Positions 35,704-45,500 of a stretch of 64,000 nt of DNA are shown one piece after another (the stretch's first letter is position 1; every line of letters begins with the position of its first letter). The stretch is from Palsa-504 sp003136255 (GTDB taxonomy: Bacteria > Actinomycetota > Actinomycetes > Streptosporangiales > Streptosporangiaceae), in contig PLDT01000289.1 of the NCBI GenBank assembly GCA_003136255.1, positions 1 through 64,000 on the forward strand, in the 5' to 3' direction. The position numbers were made by a program, and so were the translations under genes. The notes below the pieces were generated by a model. The model was given only the letters and a program-made list of their open reading frames with translations, was not told the DNA's origin and did no database searches.

Positions 35704-35723
35704 ATCTATAATTATGATTAGAT
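35704..35723. promoter_or_regulatory. second AT-rich operator/promoter element at the P450
   Basis: The stretch begins ATCTATAAT and ends GATTAGAT, repeating the TCTA/TTAGA half sites of the palindrome at 35562 with closer spacing. It lies 31-50 bases before the P450 start and also offers a TATAAT -10 box. Confidence 0.45.
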
Positions 35724-35753
35724 CCAATATGGACGCCGCGTGAAGGAGATGCC

Positions 35754-36977
35754 GTGACCAACCGCTCGACCGGGAACCCGGCCATCGCGCCAGCGGGCTG
35801 CCCGATCACGCACACCGACTACCGGGTGGAGCGGCCGATCTTCGGGCACTACGCACAGCTCAACGCCGAGCGCGAGCAGAGCGATTTCCTGCTCAACGAC
35901 TCGACGAAGGACCCGTTCTACATGATCCAGCGCTTCGACCACGTGCTCGAGGCCATGCAGATGCCAGACGTGTTCAGCAACAACATCGTCAACGCACTCG
36001 ACCCGTTCATGGAGGTCCGGTTCCTGCCGAACAACCTCAACCCGCCCGAGCACACCCGGATGCGCAGGGTGCTCAACCGGTGGTTCTCGCCGGCCGCCGT
36101 GCGGCGGATCGAACAGCAGGTTTATCAGCGCTGCAACGAGTTGCTCGAGGAGCTCGCGCCCAAGGGCGAGTGCGACGTGGTGTCGGAGTTCGCAATCCGG
36201 TTCCCGACCGAGATGTTCCTCCTGACGATCGGGCTGCCGGTCGAGGACGGCGCGAAATTCACCGAGTGGGTCGAGGCGTTGTTCGCCGGGTTCTTCGGCG
36301 GGCCGGACCCCACGCCAGCCGCCAACGCGATCACCGCCTACTTCGTCGACGCAATCGCGGACCGCAAGGCGAACCCGCGCGACCCCGAGTGGGACTTTAT
36401 CTCCCGGATGCTGCGTCCGGACCTGGTGGGGGACTGGCTCACCGCGGATGACCTGCTGCTCATGTGCATGACGCTGATGACCGCCGGCCTCGACACGACC
36501 CGCTCCGCGCTCGGCTACATCTTCCAGCACCTCGCGCGCGACGAAGAGCTGCGCCACCGGCTCACCGCGCACCCCGAGCTCGTCCCCAAGGCCGTCGAGG
36601 AATTCGTCCGGCTCTACCCGCTGGTGATTCAGGACGGCCGGCTGGTCATGCAGGACATCGACTTCCACGGGCTGAAGCTGAAGCAGGGGGACGTCCTGTG
36701 GCTGGGCATCGGTTCGGCCAACCGTGACCCGCGCAAGTTTGCGAACCCGGACGAGTTCGACCTCGACCGCCCGGGCCTGAGCCACCACCTCGGCTTCGCG
36801 GCTGGCCCGCACCGCTGCCTCGGGATGCACCTGGCGCGGCACGAACTCGTCATCGCCGTGCAGGAATGGCACAAGCGAATCCCTGACTACGCCATCGCCG
36901 CCGGGGCCGAGCTGCGTGAACGCGGCGGGCAGCTCGCGCTGACCAGCCTCCCGCTGCGGTGGACCCCCACTGCGTGA
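35754..36977 (+). CDS. cytochrome P450
   Basis: A 407-residue soluble bacterial P450: substrate-access region LPNNLNPPEHTRMRRVLNRWFSPA, I-helix LMTAGLDTTRSALG, the EEFVRLYP K-helix (ExxR) and the heme loop FAAGPHRCLGMHLAR with Cys355. It would hydroxylate an unactivated carbon using electrons from the ferredoxin at 33942. In the island it is the likely entry step. GTG 35754 follows AAGGAG. The CYP family cannot be assigned by eye. Confidence 0.93.
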   Translation: MTNRSTGNPAIAPAGCPITHTDYRVERPIFGHYAQLNAEREQSDFLLNDSTKDPFYMIQRFDHVLEAMQMPDVFSNNIVNALDPFMEVRFLPNNLNPPEHTRMRRVLNRWFSPAAVRRIEQQVYQRCNELLEELAPKGECDVVSEFAIRFPTEMFLLTIGLPVEDGAKFTEWVEALFAGFFGGPDPTPAANAITAYFVDAIADRKANPRDPEWDFISRMLRPDLVGDWLTADDLLLMCMTLMTAGLDTTRSALGYIFQHLARDEELRHRLTAHPELVPKAVEEFVRLYPLVIQDGRLVMQDIDFHGLKLKQGDVLWLGIGSANRDPRKFANPDEFDLDRPGLSHHLGFAAGPHRCLGMHLARHELVIAVQEWHKRIPDYAIAAGAELRERGGQLALTSLPLRWTPTA

Positions 36978-37012
36978 GCACACCCACGCCGTGACCACCT
37001 CGCTCTAGAGCC

Positions 37013-37780
37013 TTAGGGCTGGCCACCGTCGACGCTCAGCACCGCCCCGGTGGTGTAGCTGGAGGCGTCGCTGGCCAGGTAGATGGCCGTGCCGACGATC
37101 TCGGACGGCTGCCCGCCGCGGCGCAACGCGAACCGCTGGGCCCGGGCCGCGAAGGCGTCCTTGTCCCAGGACCGGCTGACGTCGGTCAGGAACGTGCCGG
37201 CCATGATCGCGTTACAGCGGACGGCGGGGCCGAACGCATGCGCGATCGCCACCGTCATAGCATTGAGCCCCGCCTTGGCCGCCGCGTAAGGCAGTACATC
37301 GGGCCGTGGCCGGACCACTGCCATGCTGCTGATATTGATGATCGATCCGCCCGCGCCCGCCGCCATCCGGCTCCCGACCAGCGCGGCGAGCCGGAACGGC
37401 CCCTTGAGATTCACCCCGATGACCTTGTCGAAGAGCTCCTCGGAGATGTCGGTGAGCGAGTCGTAAAGCGGGGAGGAGCCGGCGTTGTTGACCAGGATGT
37501 CGACCCGCCCGAACCGGTCATACGCCGCGTCGGCCAGCTCGCCGATCTCGGCCCAGTGCCCCATGTGAACACCGAACGGGAAGGCCTGCCGGCCAGTCAG
37601 CTCGGTGATTTCCTTGGCGTACTCGGCGCACTTGGCGGCGTCCCGGCTCGCGATGACGACGTCTGCCCCGGCCCGGGCGAAACCCTCTACCATCTGGCGG
37701 CCGAGGCCGCGGCTCCCGCCGGTGACCAGCGCCACCCGCCCGGTCAAGTCGAACAGTGCATCAGTTCCGTCCGCCATCAT
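37013..37780 (-). CDS. SDR-family oxidoreductase
   Basis: The 255-residue SDR has VALVTGGSRGLGRQMVEGFARAGADVVIASRD (NADP-leaning, as Arg follows Ser after strand 2), NNAGSSP, Ser in INISSMAVVRP, PYAAAKAG and AVLSVDGGQP. ATG 37780 or the adjacent ATG 37777 is the start. It is convergent with the P450 and divergent from the third acyl-CoA dehydrogenase, with an AT-rich promoter region between them. Confidence 0.87.
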   Translation of the reverse strand: MMADGTDALFDLTGRVALVTGGSRGLGRQMVEGFARAGADVVIASRDAAKCAEYAKEITELTGRQAFPFGVHMGHWAEIGELADAAYDRFGRVDILVNNAGSSPLYDSLTDISEELFDKVIGVNLKGPFRLAALVGSRMAAGAGGSIINISSMAVVRPRPDVLPYAAAKAGLNAMTVAIAHAFGPAVRCNAIMAGTFLTDVSRSWDKDAFAARAQRFALRRGGQPSEIVGTAIYLASDASSYTTGAVLSVDGGQP

Positions 37781-37847
37781 GACTGCCTTCCCGGCGCCCG
37801 AGGGCGCTGATACTTTCCGACTTGACACGCTACGGCTGCCTCACAGC

Positions 37848-37880
37848 ATAATTCATTGTTATAGTTAGCATGGATATTAT
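37848..37880. promoter_or_regulatory. AT-rich divergent promoter region
   Basis: A 33-base AT-rich island begins ATAATTCAT and ends GATATTAT, a rough inverted repeat. It lies between the SDR and acyl-CoA dehydrogenase genes and directly before the GGAGG of the latter. Confidence 0.4.
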
Positions 37881-37894
37881 TTGGAGGCGACGAC

Positions 37895-39058
37895 GTGACA
37901 TCACCGGAGGCGGGCCTCTTCGAGCTACCGGAGCGCTACCGCGAGCTGCAGGCTGAGGCGCACGCGCTGGCCTCATCGGTGGCCGGTGTCGCGGCGGAGG
38001 CGGACGAATCCGACTCGGTGCACCCGCAGGTCCGTGCGCGGCTCGCCGCCAGCGGGCTGGCCGCGGTCACGGTACCTGCCGAGTTCGGCGGCCGATTCGC
38101 GCGCGTGGACTCCCTCGCTGTGACCGTGGTGCGCGAGGTCCTGGCCGGGGTCAGCGCTCATCTGGATTCCATGTTCGCCATGCAGGGCATCGGCAGCTAC
38201 CCCATCGTGGCGGGCGGCAGCGACGCGGTGCGCAAGCGGTGGCTCCCCGCGGTCGCCGGATGTGAGGCCATCGCCGCGCTGGCGCTGACCGAGCCGGAGG
38301 TCGGCTCCGACCTGAAGGCGATCACCACCGCGATCAGTGAGCAGAACGGCGACCTGATCGTGGAGGGCCACAAGTCATTCATCACCAACGCCGGCGACGC
38401 GGACTTCTACTGCGTCCTCGGCCGCGAAGGCGCGGGCTTCTCGCTGGTCCTGGTGCCTGCCTCGCAGCCGGGCGTCACCGTCACGCACCCGCACCAGATC
38501 ATCGCGCCGCACGTGCTCGGCGATGTGGTGCTCGAGGGCGTGCGGGTGCCAGCCGATCACCGCATCGGCCCACCGGGCAAGGGCTTCAGCCTGGCGCTGG
38601 CTACCCTGGCCACCTTTCGGGTCTCGGTGGCCGGCGCGGCGGTCGGGCTCGCTCAGGCAGCGCTGGAGGAGGCCGTCAGGCATACAAGCTCGCGGGAGCA
38701 GTTCGGGACGCCGCTGGCGCGACTCGGGCCGGTGCCCACCATGCTGGCCAGGTCCTGGACCGACATTGAGATGGCCAGGTCACTGACCTACAGAGCCGCT
38801 GCGGCTGCCGCCCGCGACCCGCTGGCCAACCTGCACCTGTCGTCGATGGCCAAGGTCGCCGCGACCGAGATCAGCGGTCAGGTCGTCGACCGTGCCGTTC
38901 AGGTAATGGGGCGCTTCGGACTGGTCCGGGGCAGCCTGATCGAGCGCCTGTACCGCGAGGCGCGGCCGATGCGGATTTACGAGGGCGCCACCGAGGTGAT
39001 CCTGGACTCGCTGGCCAGGCAGCTGATCAAGCGCTACTCAGCTGGGAGCGAGCAGTGA
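37895..39058 (+). CDS. acyl-CoA dehydrogenase (canonical active site)
   Basis: A 387-residue flavoenzyme with LALTEPEVGSDLKAITT, SFITNAGDADFYCVLG, SREQFGTPLARLGPV, and the usual base in MRIYEGATEVILDSLARQL. Unlike the other two dehydrogenases of the island it keeps the Glu at the standard place, so substrates probably differ. GTG 37895 has GGAGG seven bases upstream. Its stop overlaps the next gene's GTG by four bases (GTGA). Confidence 0.88.
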   Translation: MTSPEAGLFELPERYRELQAEAHALASSVAGVAAEADESDSVHPQVRARLAASGLAAVTVPAEFGGRFARVDSLAVTVVREVLAGVSAHLDSMFAMQGIGSYPIVAGGSDAVRKRWLPAVAGCEAIAALALTEPEVGSDLKAITTAISEQNGDLIVEGHKSFITNAGDADFYCVLGREGAGFSLVLVPASQPGVTVTHPHQIIAPHVLGDVVLEGVRVPADHRIGPPGKGFSLALATLATFRVSVAGAAVGLAQAALEEAVRHTSSREQFGTPLARLGPVPTMLARSWTDIEMARSLTYRAAAAAARDPLANLHLSSMAKVAATEISGQVVDRAVQVMGRFGLVRGSLIERLYREARPMRIYEGATEVILDSLARQLIKRYSAGSEQ

Positions 39059-39846
39059 TCATCGATGCGCATTGCCATGTCTGGCCTGACCACATAGCGC
39101 CTGCCGTGCTGGCTGGCCGACCGGCCGGCCTGGATGCTCGGCACGACGGCACGATAGCAGGGCTCCGGCGCACCATGGATGTGGCGGGCATCGACCGCGC
39201 GGTCTGCCTCGGCGTGGCGCACGCGGCCCGGACGGTGCAGCGGACGAACGAGTTCATCGGCTCGATCGACCGGACCCGGTTCGTTCCCTTCGGCACCGTG
39301 CACCCGGAGCTGTCGCCGGCCGTGAACCTGAAGTCGCTGCGGGACAACGGCATCAGCGGGGTAAAGCTGCACCCGCTGTTTCAGGACCTGTCGCTGTCCG
39401 ACCCGCGCGTCATCGACATCGCCGCCGCGCTGGCGGAGGCTGGCGTCACCGTGATTACCCACGTCGGCGCCGGCGGCGACACCGATGCCAACGACCGCGG
39501 CTCGCCCCGGTCCCTGCGGGTGCTGCTGGACGCGGTGCCCGGCCTGCGGGTCATCGCCTGCCACTTCGGCGGATACCACCGGCTGGATGAGGCGGAGGAT
39601 CTGCTCGTTGGATCCCGTGCCGTCCTGGAAACCTCCTGGCCGCCGAGCACCGCCGGGCTTGATCCAGCTCGTATCCGTGAGATCATCAGCCGCCACGGCG
39701 CCGACCGCGTCGTCTACGGGTCTGACTGGCCGATGACCGACCCGGCGGCGGAAATCGCCGCCATCCGTGCGCTCGGCCTGCCGCCCGAGGACGAGGCCGC
39801 CATCCTTGGCGATAACCTGGCCGCCCTGCTCGGGATCTTACTGTGA
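39055..39846 (+). CDS. metal-dependent amidohydrolase (amidohydrolase_2 family)
   Basis: A 263-residue TIM-barrel hydrolase: MIIDAHCHVWPDH (HxH), ISGVKLHPLFQD, VTVITHVGAGGD, RVIACHFGGYHRLDEAEDLL, and RVVYGSDWPMTDP with the metal Asp. The family includes ACMSD-like decarboxylases and ring-opening hydrolases. Coupled to the acyl-CoA dehydrogenase; it could hydrolyse or decarboxylate a pathway acid. Confidence 0.85.
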   Translation: MIIDAHCHVWPDHIAPAVLAGRPAGLDARHDGTIAGLRRTMDVAGIDRAVCLGVAHAARTVQRTNEFIGSIDRTRFVPFGTVHPELSPAVNLKSLRDNGISGVKLHPLFQDLSLSDPRVIDIAAALAEAGVTVITHVGAGGDTDANDRGSPRSLRVLLDAVPGLRVIACHFGGYHRLDEAEDLLVGSRAVLETSWPPSTAGLDPARIREIISRHGADRVVYGSDWPMTDPAAEIAAIRALGLPPEDEAAILGDNLAALLGILL

Positions 39847-39912
39847 CCGTCACCGCCCGGCTCAGCGCGGTGCGCAGATCACTGCGCACGTCGACGGGGA
39901 GTCCGGCCGCCA

Positions 39913-40285
39913 CTAACGCAGACGCCACGCCGCGTTGACGATCTTCCATCCGTCCGGCATGTCGATCAGGTGCAGCAGATCGACATAACGGTGGCAGAAG
40001 CACTGCACGCTCGCGACGCCGCCGCTCAGATAGTCGATTCTGATCTCGATTCGCCGGTCGGCGGCATCCTCGCGGCGTCCCTCTCCATCGGCGGTCGCAT
40101 CGATCATCTCCTGCGCCGACAGCGTCTCCAGCGCATCCGGGTCTTCACCCTCGATTCCCCGGCAGCGCTTCACCAGCTCAGGATGAAGTGCCCGTTCCAT
40201 CCGGCCCGCCTCGCCCTCAAACCACCCCTCCCACGTAATCCATGACGACCGAACGGACCGCATCCTCATCATCAGCGACAGCCAT
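39913..40285 (-). pseudogene. NTF2/lumazine-binding-like protein, single-base frameshift
   Basis: From ATG 40285 (AAGGAG six bases upstream) the frame reads MAVADDEDAVRSVVMDYVGGVV and stops. The next frame carries the rest: EGWFEGEAGRMERALHPELVKR...ETLSAQEMIDAT...IDYLSGGVASVQCFCHRYVDLLHLIDMPDGWKIVNAAWRLR. Removing one C (G in the sense strand) from the run at 40230-40232 restores DYVEGWFEGEA, the usual family sequence. So either a true one-base insertion killed the gene, or the base is a sequencing error. The product would be a small NTF2-fold protein of unknown function. Confidence 0.75.
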
Positions 40286-41227
40286 CTCGCTCTCCTTTGT
40301 CCCGGACTTCAGCATCGAAGTGTTTAGCAGGTCCACGGTGCTCGCCACTGGGCGGTCAGTGGGAGTGTGATTTCACCATCGGGCACGTTAGCAGGCACGC
40401 TGAATGCCTCCGGAGTCGCGGCCTCGATCCCGGGGTGGTTGGCCCACGATCGCCGGTAAGCTGCGCCGACCGCCCATCAGCTCGCGGCGCGATAAGGCTG
40501 ACTTGGCCGCCAGGATCGGTTATCTCGTTTTGAGAAGTGAAAGGTGACCGGAGGTTGTGCGGTCGCCCGGCGGAATAGTATCCGGGCCAAACAGCTGGCC
40601 GCTTTCCCAAGGCCCTCGACGCCGCTGGCGTCGCGCCAGGCGGAGGAGCTCTCCGGTTACCGCGGTGGTTTCGGGCTTGGCGGTGATCTGGTGGTACCGG
40701 AGCACAACCAATCAACCGCGAAGCCCGGATCACGATAATTCTTGCCCATAACCGGCAAACGTACGAAAGGACGCCCGGCCGGCGCGGCGATGCAACCGCA
40801 GCCTGGGGGACGGAGCACTCAGAGCCCGGTAGGGGAGGACACCAACTCTGCCCACAGCCAGCCTGCCCGCCGGCTGGTCGTCGAAGCCACGATGAATCTG
40901 TGATCACCATGGGCAGTCCGCGGCTGCTGCAGCGTGGGGTTTGCTAGCGATGAGCTGAGAGATTCCCGCTGCGGTAACGTTCCCGGAACGATCCGGGCAT
41001 AGCGTTTGCCTCATGGGCGAGACGGAGCCCGGCCCAGGCAGGAAGCAGGCCGGCCCTGCGCGCCGTCCTCCGCCCAGGATCCCGGCGCATGTGGCAGCCT
41101 GACCCCGGAGATGGAGCGGGGGACGCGTCGCGCCCAGACAGGCTCTACGCGCCAGTCAAGACCGGGTTCGCCGTCGCGGTTGTCACCCACGTTAGGTTGC
41201 TGCGACCATTGGTTGGCAGACGGCCGG
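40286..41227. other. 942-base stretch without a convincing gene
   Basis: No frame here gives a family-like protein with a ribosome site. A 7-bp hairpin (CGACGCC, loop gct, GGCGTCG) lies at 40617-40633. Base composition is less GC-rich in parts. It separates the catabolic island from the XRE locus. Confidence 0.5.
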
Positions 41228-41245
41228 TATCTCAAATATGAGATA
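41228..41245. promoter_or_regulatory. palindromic operator before the XRE gene
   Basis: Perfect 7-base arms TATCTCA and TGAGATA are separated by AATA, ending 11 bases before the XRE start codon. The position suits autoregulation by that repressor. Confidence 0.7.
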
Positions 41246-41256
41246 CTCTCAACGGT

Positions 41257-41676
41257 ATGAGTAGCGAGCAGAGCCTATTCCCTGGGGCTCCTGGGACGCG
41301 GCTGACTCCTGTGCAGCGACCGGGCGAGCCGCCGTCGAGCGAGCCGGAAGCCGGACTGCAAACCGGACCGGAAGCCGGGCTGCCGGTCATGCCGGGCTTC
41401 CGGGAGATGACCCTGCGCCGCCGGGCGGATGAGCAGACGGCCCGGATGGCCGAAGACCGCGGCCGCCTGGTCCGCGAGCTGGCCGAACAGCGGCAGGCAG
41501 CCGGCCTATCCCAGACCGAGGTGGCCGCGCGGATGGGAACCTCCCAGTCCGCGGTGGCCAGGCTCGAGTCCGGCACGGCCGACGTACGCGCCTCCACGCT
41601 CGAGCGCTACGCGGCCGCCGTCGGCGGCCAGATCACCTGGAAACTCGACCGCCCCGCGGAAGGAGTCAGCGAATGA
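41257..41676 (+). CDS. XRE-family transcriptional regulator
   Basis: A 139-residue protein: a disordered Pro/Gly-rich N-terminus of about 45 residues, a helix (REMTLRRRADEQTARMAEDRGRLVRELAEQRQAAG), then the HTH LSQTEVAARMGTSQSAVARLESGTADVRASTLERYAAAVGGQITW. The palindrome at 41228 is its probable target. It is translationally coupled by ATGA overlap to the ClpP-like gene, so the two form a two-gene unit. The layout recalls HigA-type antitoxin operons, but the partner is not a RelE-like toxin. Confidence 0.85.
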   Translation: MSSEQSLFPGAPGTRLTPVQRPGEPPSSEPEAGLQTGPEAGLPVMPGFREMTLRRRADEQTARMAEDRGRLVRELAEQRQAAGLSQTEVAARMGTSQSAVARLESGTADVRASTLERYAAAVGGQITWKLDRPAEGVSE

Positions 41677-42398
41677 CGCACGGAGCGGTGCGCGCGCACC
41701 TGCCAGGAATCCCGCCCCGGCCGGGGGAGCCCGGCTGGCCTGGCACCCCGCTCACCCCGGGCTGGCCGTCCACCCCGCCGTCTACCTCGCCGCCCGCCCG
41801 GCCCGAGCCGACGCCGGCCTCGCCGGTCCGAGTGTGGCTCGACCCGCTCGCTGACTGGCAGGCCAGCCTGTACGAGCGGCTGCTGGCCAAGCGGATCGTT
41901 CTGGCCTCCGGCATGCTTGACGACGAGGCCGCCGCGCGACTCTCGGCCCAGCTCCTCACCTTGGACGCCGAGGGAGATGAGCCGATCCGGCTGGAGCTGC
42001 AGAACCTGCGCGCCGAGCTGGCCGCCGCCCTCACCGTGATGGGGATCCTGGATGTCTTGCGCGTTCCGGTGCACGGGTGCGTGAGCGGCGAGATCAGCGG
42101 TCCCGCGCTTGGCGTGCTCGCATCCTGCGCGCAGCGGACCGGCTACCCGAACGCCACCTTCACTCTGGCCGAGCCGAGGCTCGAGTTCGGCGGCACCGTC
42201 ACCGCGGTCACCGCGCGCGAGCAGCAGGTGACCCGGATGCTCGACACGCTGTACTTCAGGCTGGCCGAGGTCACCGGCCGCGAAACGGACGAGATCCGCG
42301 AGGATGCGCGCCGCCGCCGGTCCCTGACCACGGCCCAGGCCATCGGCTACGGCTTCATCCAGGGCCAGGAGACGACGTCCAGGCCCGACCCGCGCTAA
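41673..42398 (+). CDS. ClpP-like protein lacking the catalytic His
   Basis: After a Pro-rich leader of about 50 residues the product follows ClpP: LYERLLAKRIVLASGMLDDEAAARLSAQLLTLDAE, VPVHGCVSGEISGPALGVLASCA (place of the GQAASMGA serine; a Ser is present), YPNATFTLAEPRLEF, and REQQVTRMLDTLYFRLAEVTGRETDEIREDARRRRSLTTAQAIGYGFI. In active ClpP the third block reads PNARIMIHQP; here the His is Ala. The strand replacing ClpP's substrate-line residues (QNLRAELAAALTVMGIL) also differs. The protein probably assembles like ClpP but cannot cleave, as with ClpR-type subunits. Its partner may be a Clp ATPase or another ClpP outside the window. Confidence 0.75.
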   Translation: MTHGAVRAHLPGIPPRPGEPGWPGTPLTPGWPSTPPSTSPPARPEPTPASPVRVWLDPLADWQASLYERLLAKRIVLASGMLDDEAAARLSAQLLTLDAEGDEPIRLELQNLRAELAAALTVMGILDVLRVPVHGCVSGEISGPALGVLASCAQRTGYPNATFTLAEPRLEFGGTVTAVTAREQQVTRMLDTLYFRLAEVTGRETDEIREDARRRRSLTTAQAIGYGFIQGQETTSRPDPR

Positions 42399-42588
42399 TC
42401 CAGCGGCGGGAACGCTCTCCCCAGGTCAGCTGTATCGCGCCAAATGATCCAGCGCGTCCAAAAAATAGCCCTCTGTACACACTCGCTCTCAATAGGTAAC
42501 ATCGAAAACGCGGGATGACCCCGTACGAAGTAGCAGGGATCGGCGAGGACCATGACATCTGGTCCGAAAATAGGCTGAACTGGGGCTT

Positions 42589-45500
42589 GTGATGAGCACA
42601 GAGAGTGATCGATCGAGTGATAATCGTGATCAAGAACCCGGATCGGCCGAAGAACCGCAGCGTGCGGGCACCTCTGGCTGGCTCTGGTCGGACCGGGCGG
42701 CGCCGTCCTGGTCGGTGCCGCCGGGCCTGATCGCGCCGCGGGCCGCGGTCCCGGACGCGGAGCGGCCCGAGGTCACACCGGCGGACGCGGAGCGGCCCGA
42801 CGTCACGTCGGCGGAGGCCGAGCCGGCGAGGGACGACGATGACTTTCCCGGCGTGGCCCGTCCGGCCGGCTGGTTCCTGAACTCTCCGGCCAGCGGCCCG
42901 GCGGATCACCCGCAAGCCGCCGACCTGGAAGAAAACGTCACCGGCGAGTGGTTCGCGTCACCCGCGCCCGAACCGGGCGAGTCTCCCCTCTCCTGGGACG
43001 AGGGCATGGAAGACCCCGAGCTGGACGCGGTGCCGCCTGCGCCAGGCAGCGAGGAGCCCATCCGGGCCGCCAGCGCCGTAATCGAGCCCGCCCCCAGCAA
43101 CGTGAACGCCCCCAGCAACGCGAGCGCCCCCAGCAACGCGAGCGCCCCCAGCAACGGAACCGCCGCGAGCAACGGGAACGGGTCGGCGCCCGCAGGCCCG
43201 TGCCCCTCCCGGCGGTCCTTCCGGGCCGCCGAACCCGTAGTCAGCCCGACCCGGGCGCTGCGCGGCAGGCCCGGCGGCCCGGGTCTGCCGCCGAGGCGCC
43301 CCGGCCCGGGGGCGCGGAAGGCGCCGGTCGACCTGTCCCCGTGGCAGACCTTGCAGCGTCTGTGGAATGAGTCGGAGATTTCCTGGGACCAGCGCCCGGC
43401 GGACGCCGGCCACCAGCCTCACCCGCTCGTCGTGGGCCGCTCCGAGCCCCGGCCGCGGCCGCCGGCCTCGCACCCCAACCAGCCGCCACCGCAACCGCCG
43501 CAGTACGCCCGCCCGCCGCAGTACGCACGCCCGTCCCAGGAAGCATGGTCCCCGGAGCAGCCTCGGCCGCTGATCCCACCGCCGCGGTCACCGCACTGGT
43601 CACCACTGCGGCAGCCCGCAGGCCGCCACATCAGGTCCGGATCGCTTCCCCCCGACCCGTTGAACAACGCCTGGCCAGGCAACATGCGGGTCCCGCTCAG
43701 CGCGTCGGTCTTCGCCGACCCCCGCCCCGAGGCGAGGCCCGACCCGCGCGCCGAGGCCGGACCCGAGGCCTGGAGCGAGGCGGANNTACACCGACTCGTA
43801 CACCGACCCGCACACCGGCCTGATGACCGAGCCTGATGACCAGCCGCTGGCTGACTACGACACCTGGCGGGCCCCCAGCGCCGCGCCCCCCTTGTGGGAC
43901 CGCCCGTCCGACCAGGCAGATCCGCATTCCGGCGGTCACCGGCCCGGCGGGAATGGGACCCTGCTCCTGGAGCCCGAACTACCCGGGACCTGGCGGCCCG
44001 GCACTCGCCGCGGCCGGATTGGCCGGCGCACGGCCACCATCGCGGTGCCGGTCATCGTGCTGGTCGCGGTGGCCGTCCTGGCCGTCGCCCTGCTGACCGG
44101 CCACAGCCCGAAGTTCGGCCCGCTCGCCTCGAGCCAGCAGCCGAACCCGGCCACGAATCAGGGCACCACGGCGCAGTCGGCGCTGACCATCGGCATGTAC
44201 CCCGGGCAGCAGCAGCGTGGCGTCTTCCAGACCGTGAACCGCGTCGTGGCCTCGGGGAACACCATCGTGACGATGGGCTCCCAGACCAGCGACGGCGTGG
44301 TCCGGCAGCAGTTCTTCGTCTCCGTCAACGGCGGCGCCTCCTGGCGCCTGGCCCCGGTGAACGCGCCCGGCGGCGGCCAGGCCCCGCTCGGGCATCCGGC
44401 CGCCCGGCTGGCCGGGGGTTCCGCCGGCTGGCTGGCCGTCGGCCCGCAGGCCATCTGGACCAGCAAGAACGGCCTGTCCTGGACGCTCGCGTCCACCCGG
44501 ACCATCACCCCGATGCTGAACGGCGACGCGATGTGGGTGCTGAACAGCACGTCCGACGGGTTCCTCGCCGCTGGCGTCGCCGCCACCGGAAGCCACACGA
44601 CGCAGGCCGTGATCTGGAGCTCCCGTGACGGGGTGACCTGGCAGCGCAAGACGGCCGCACAGCTCGGGCTGGCCGGACCCGGCGAGACCGTGCAGAGCAT
44701 CTCCTACGTGGCCTCGCGCGGCACCGCCACGGTGATCTCCGGCCAGGTCACCAGGGACGGAAGCACCTACGCCGGCGTGTGGCTGAGCACCGACGGCGGC
44801 TCGACGTGGACCCGGGTGACGGTCCCGGCCGATCACGGAGCGGCGGGCACTACGATCACCGGTCTGGGCTCGGACGCGTCCGGCCTGCTCGCCGTCCGGC
44901 CCGGCCTTTCGGCGAGCGGCACCCCCGACGCGGTGGCCTATTTTTCACCGAACGGAACGGCGTGGCAGTACGCGGGCACCATCGGAGCGGCCGCGGGCTG
45001 GAACCCCGGCCTGGTCAAGGGCAGTGACTTCGGCTTCGTCGTCGCCGGGGCCAGCGCGGCGGGCCAGCTCGTGGCCTTCACCGCCGCCGGCGCCGGCGGG
45101 ACCTGGCAGCAGACGGGATCCCTGGGCGATGCGGACACGCAGTCCGTGGTCGGCGCCACGGTAGCGTCGGCCGGCACCATCGTCGCCGTCGGATACACCT
45201 CGCCCAGCAAGCTCAGCCAGCAGCCGGTGTTCCTGATGGCGAGCGCGACGGGCAGCGTGCGTCCGGTCCCGCTGGCCGGCCTCCCGGGCGGCATCATCCC
45301 GGAACTGGCCGTCAACGGCCTGGCCGTGGCCGGGGGCCAGCAGATCGCGGTGGGCAGCACGGAAGGCTACCCGGCCGTGTGGCGCAAGGCCTCCGGCGGG
45401 TCCTGGGCCCTGGTCACGTCGCTCTCGCAGGTCTCTGCGGCCACGGGCCTGCAGGCCCTGACCGGGGTGACCCACGGGGTGTCGGGCTGGCTCGCTGTCG

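Noticed and set aside
13042..40285. Cholesterol catabolic cluster
   Set aside because: No Kst/Hsa ring-degradation genes (KshA, KstD, HsaC) and no KstR-type operators are present; only generic beta-oxidation enzymes are shared.
40286..41227. Possible gene remnant or RNA between the island and the XRE locus
   Set aside because: Only a short hairpin at 40617-40633 is visible; no frame, tRNA-like fold or known RNA motif can be supported.
41228..42398. HigBA-type toxin-antitoxin operon
   Set aside because: Operator and XRE protein fit, but the second gene follows ClpP and not a RelE-like toxin.
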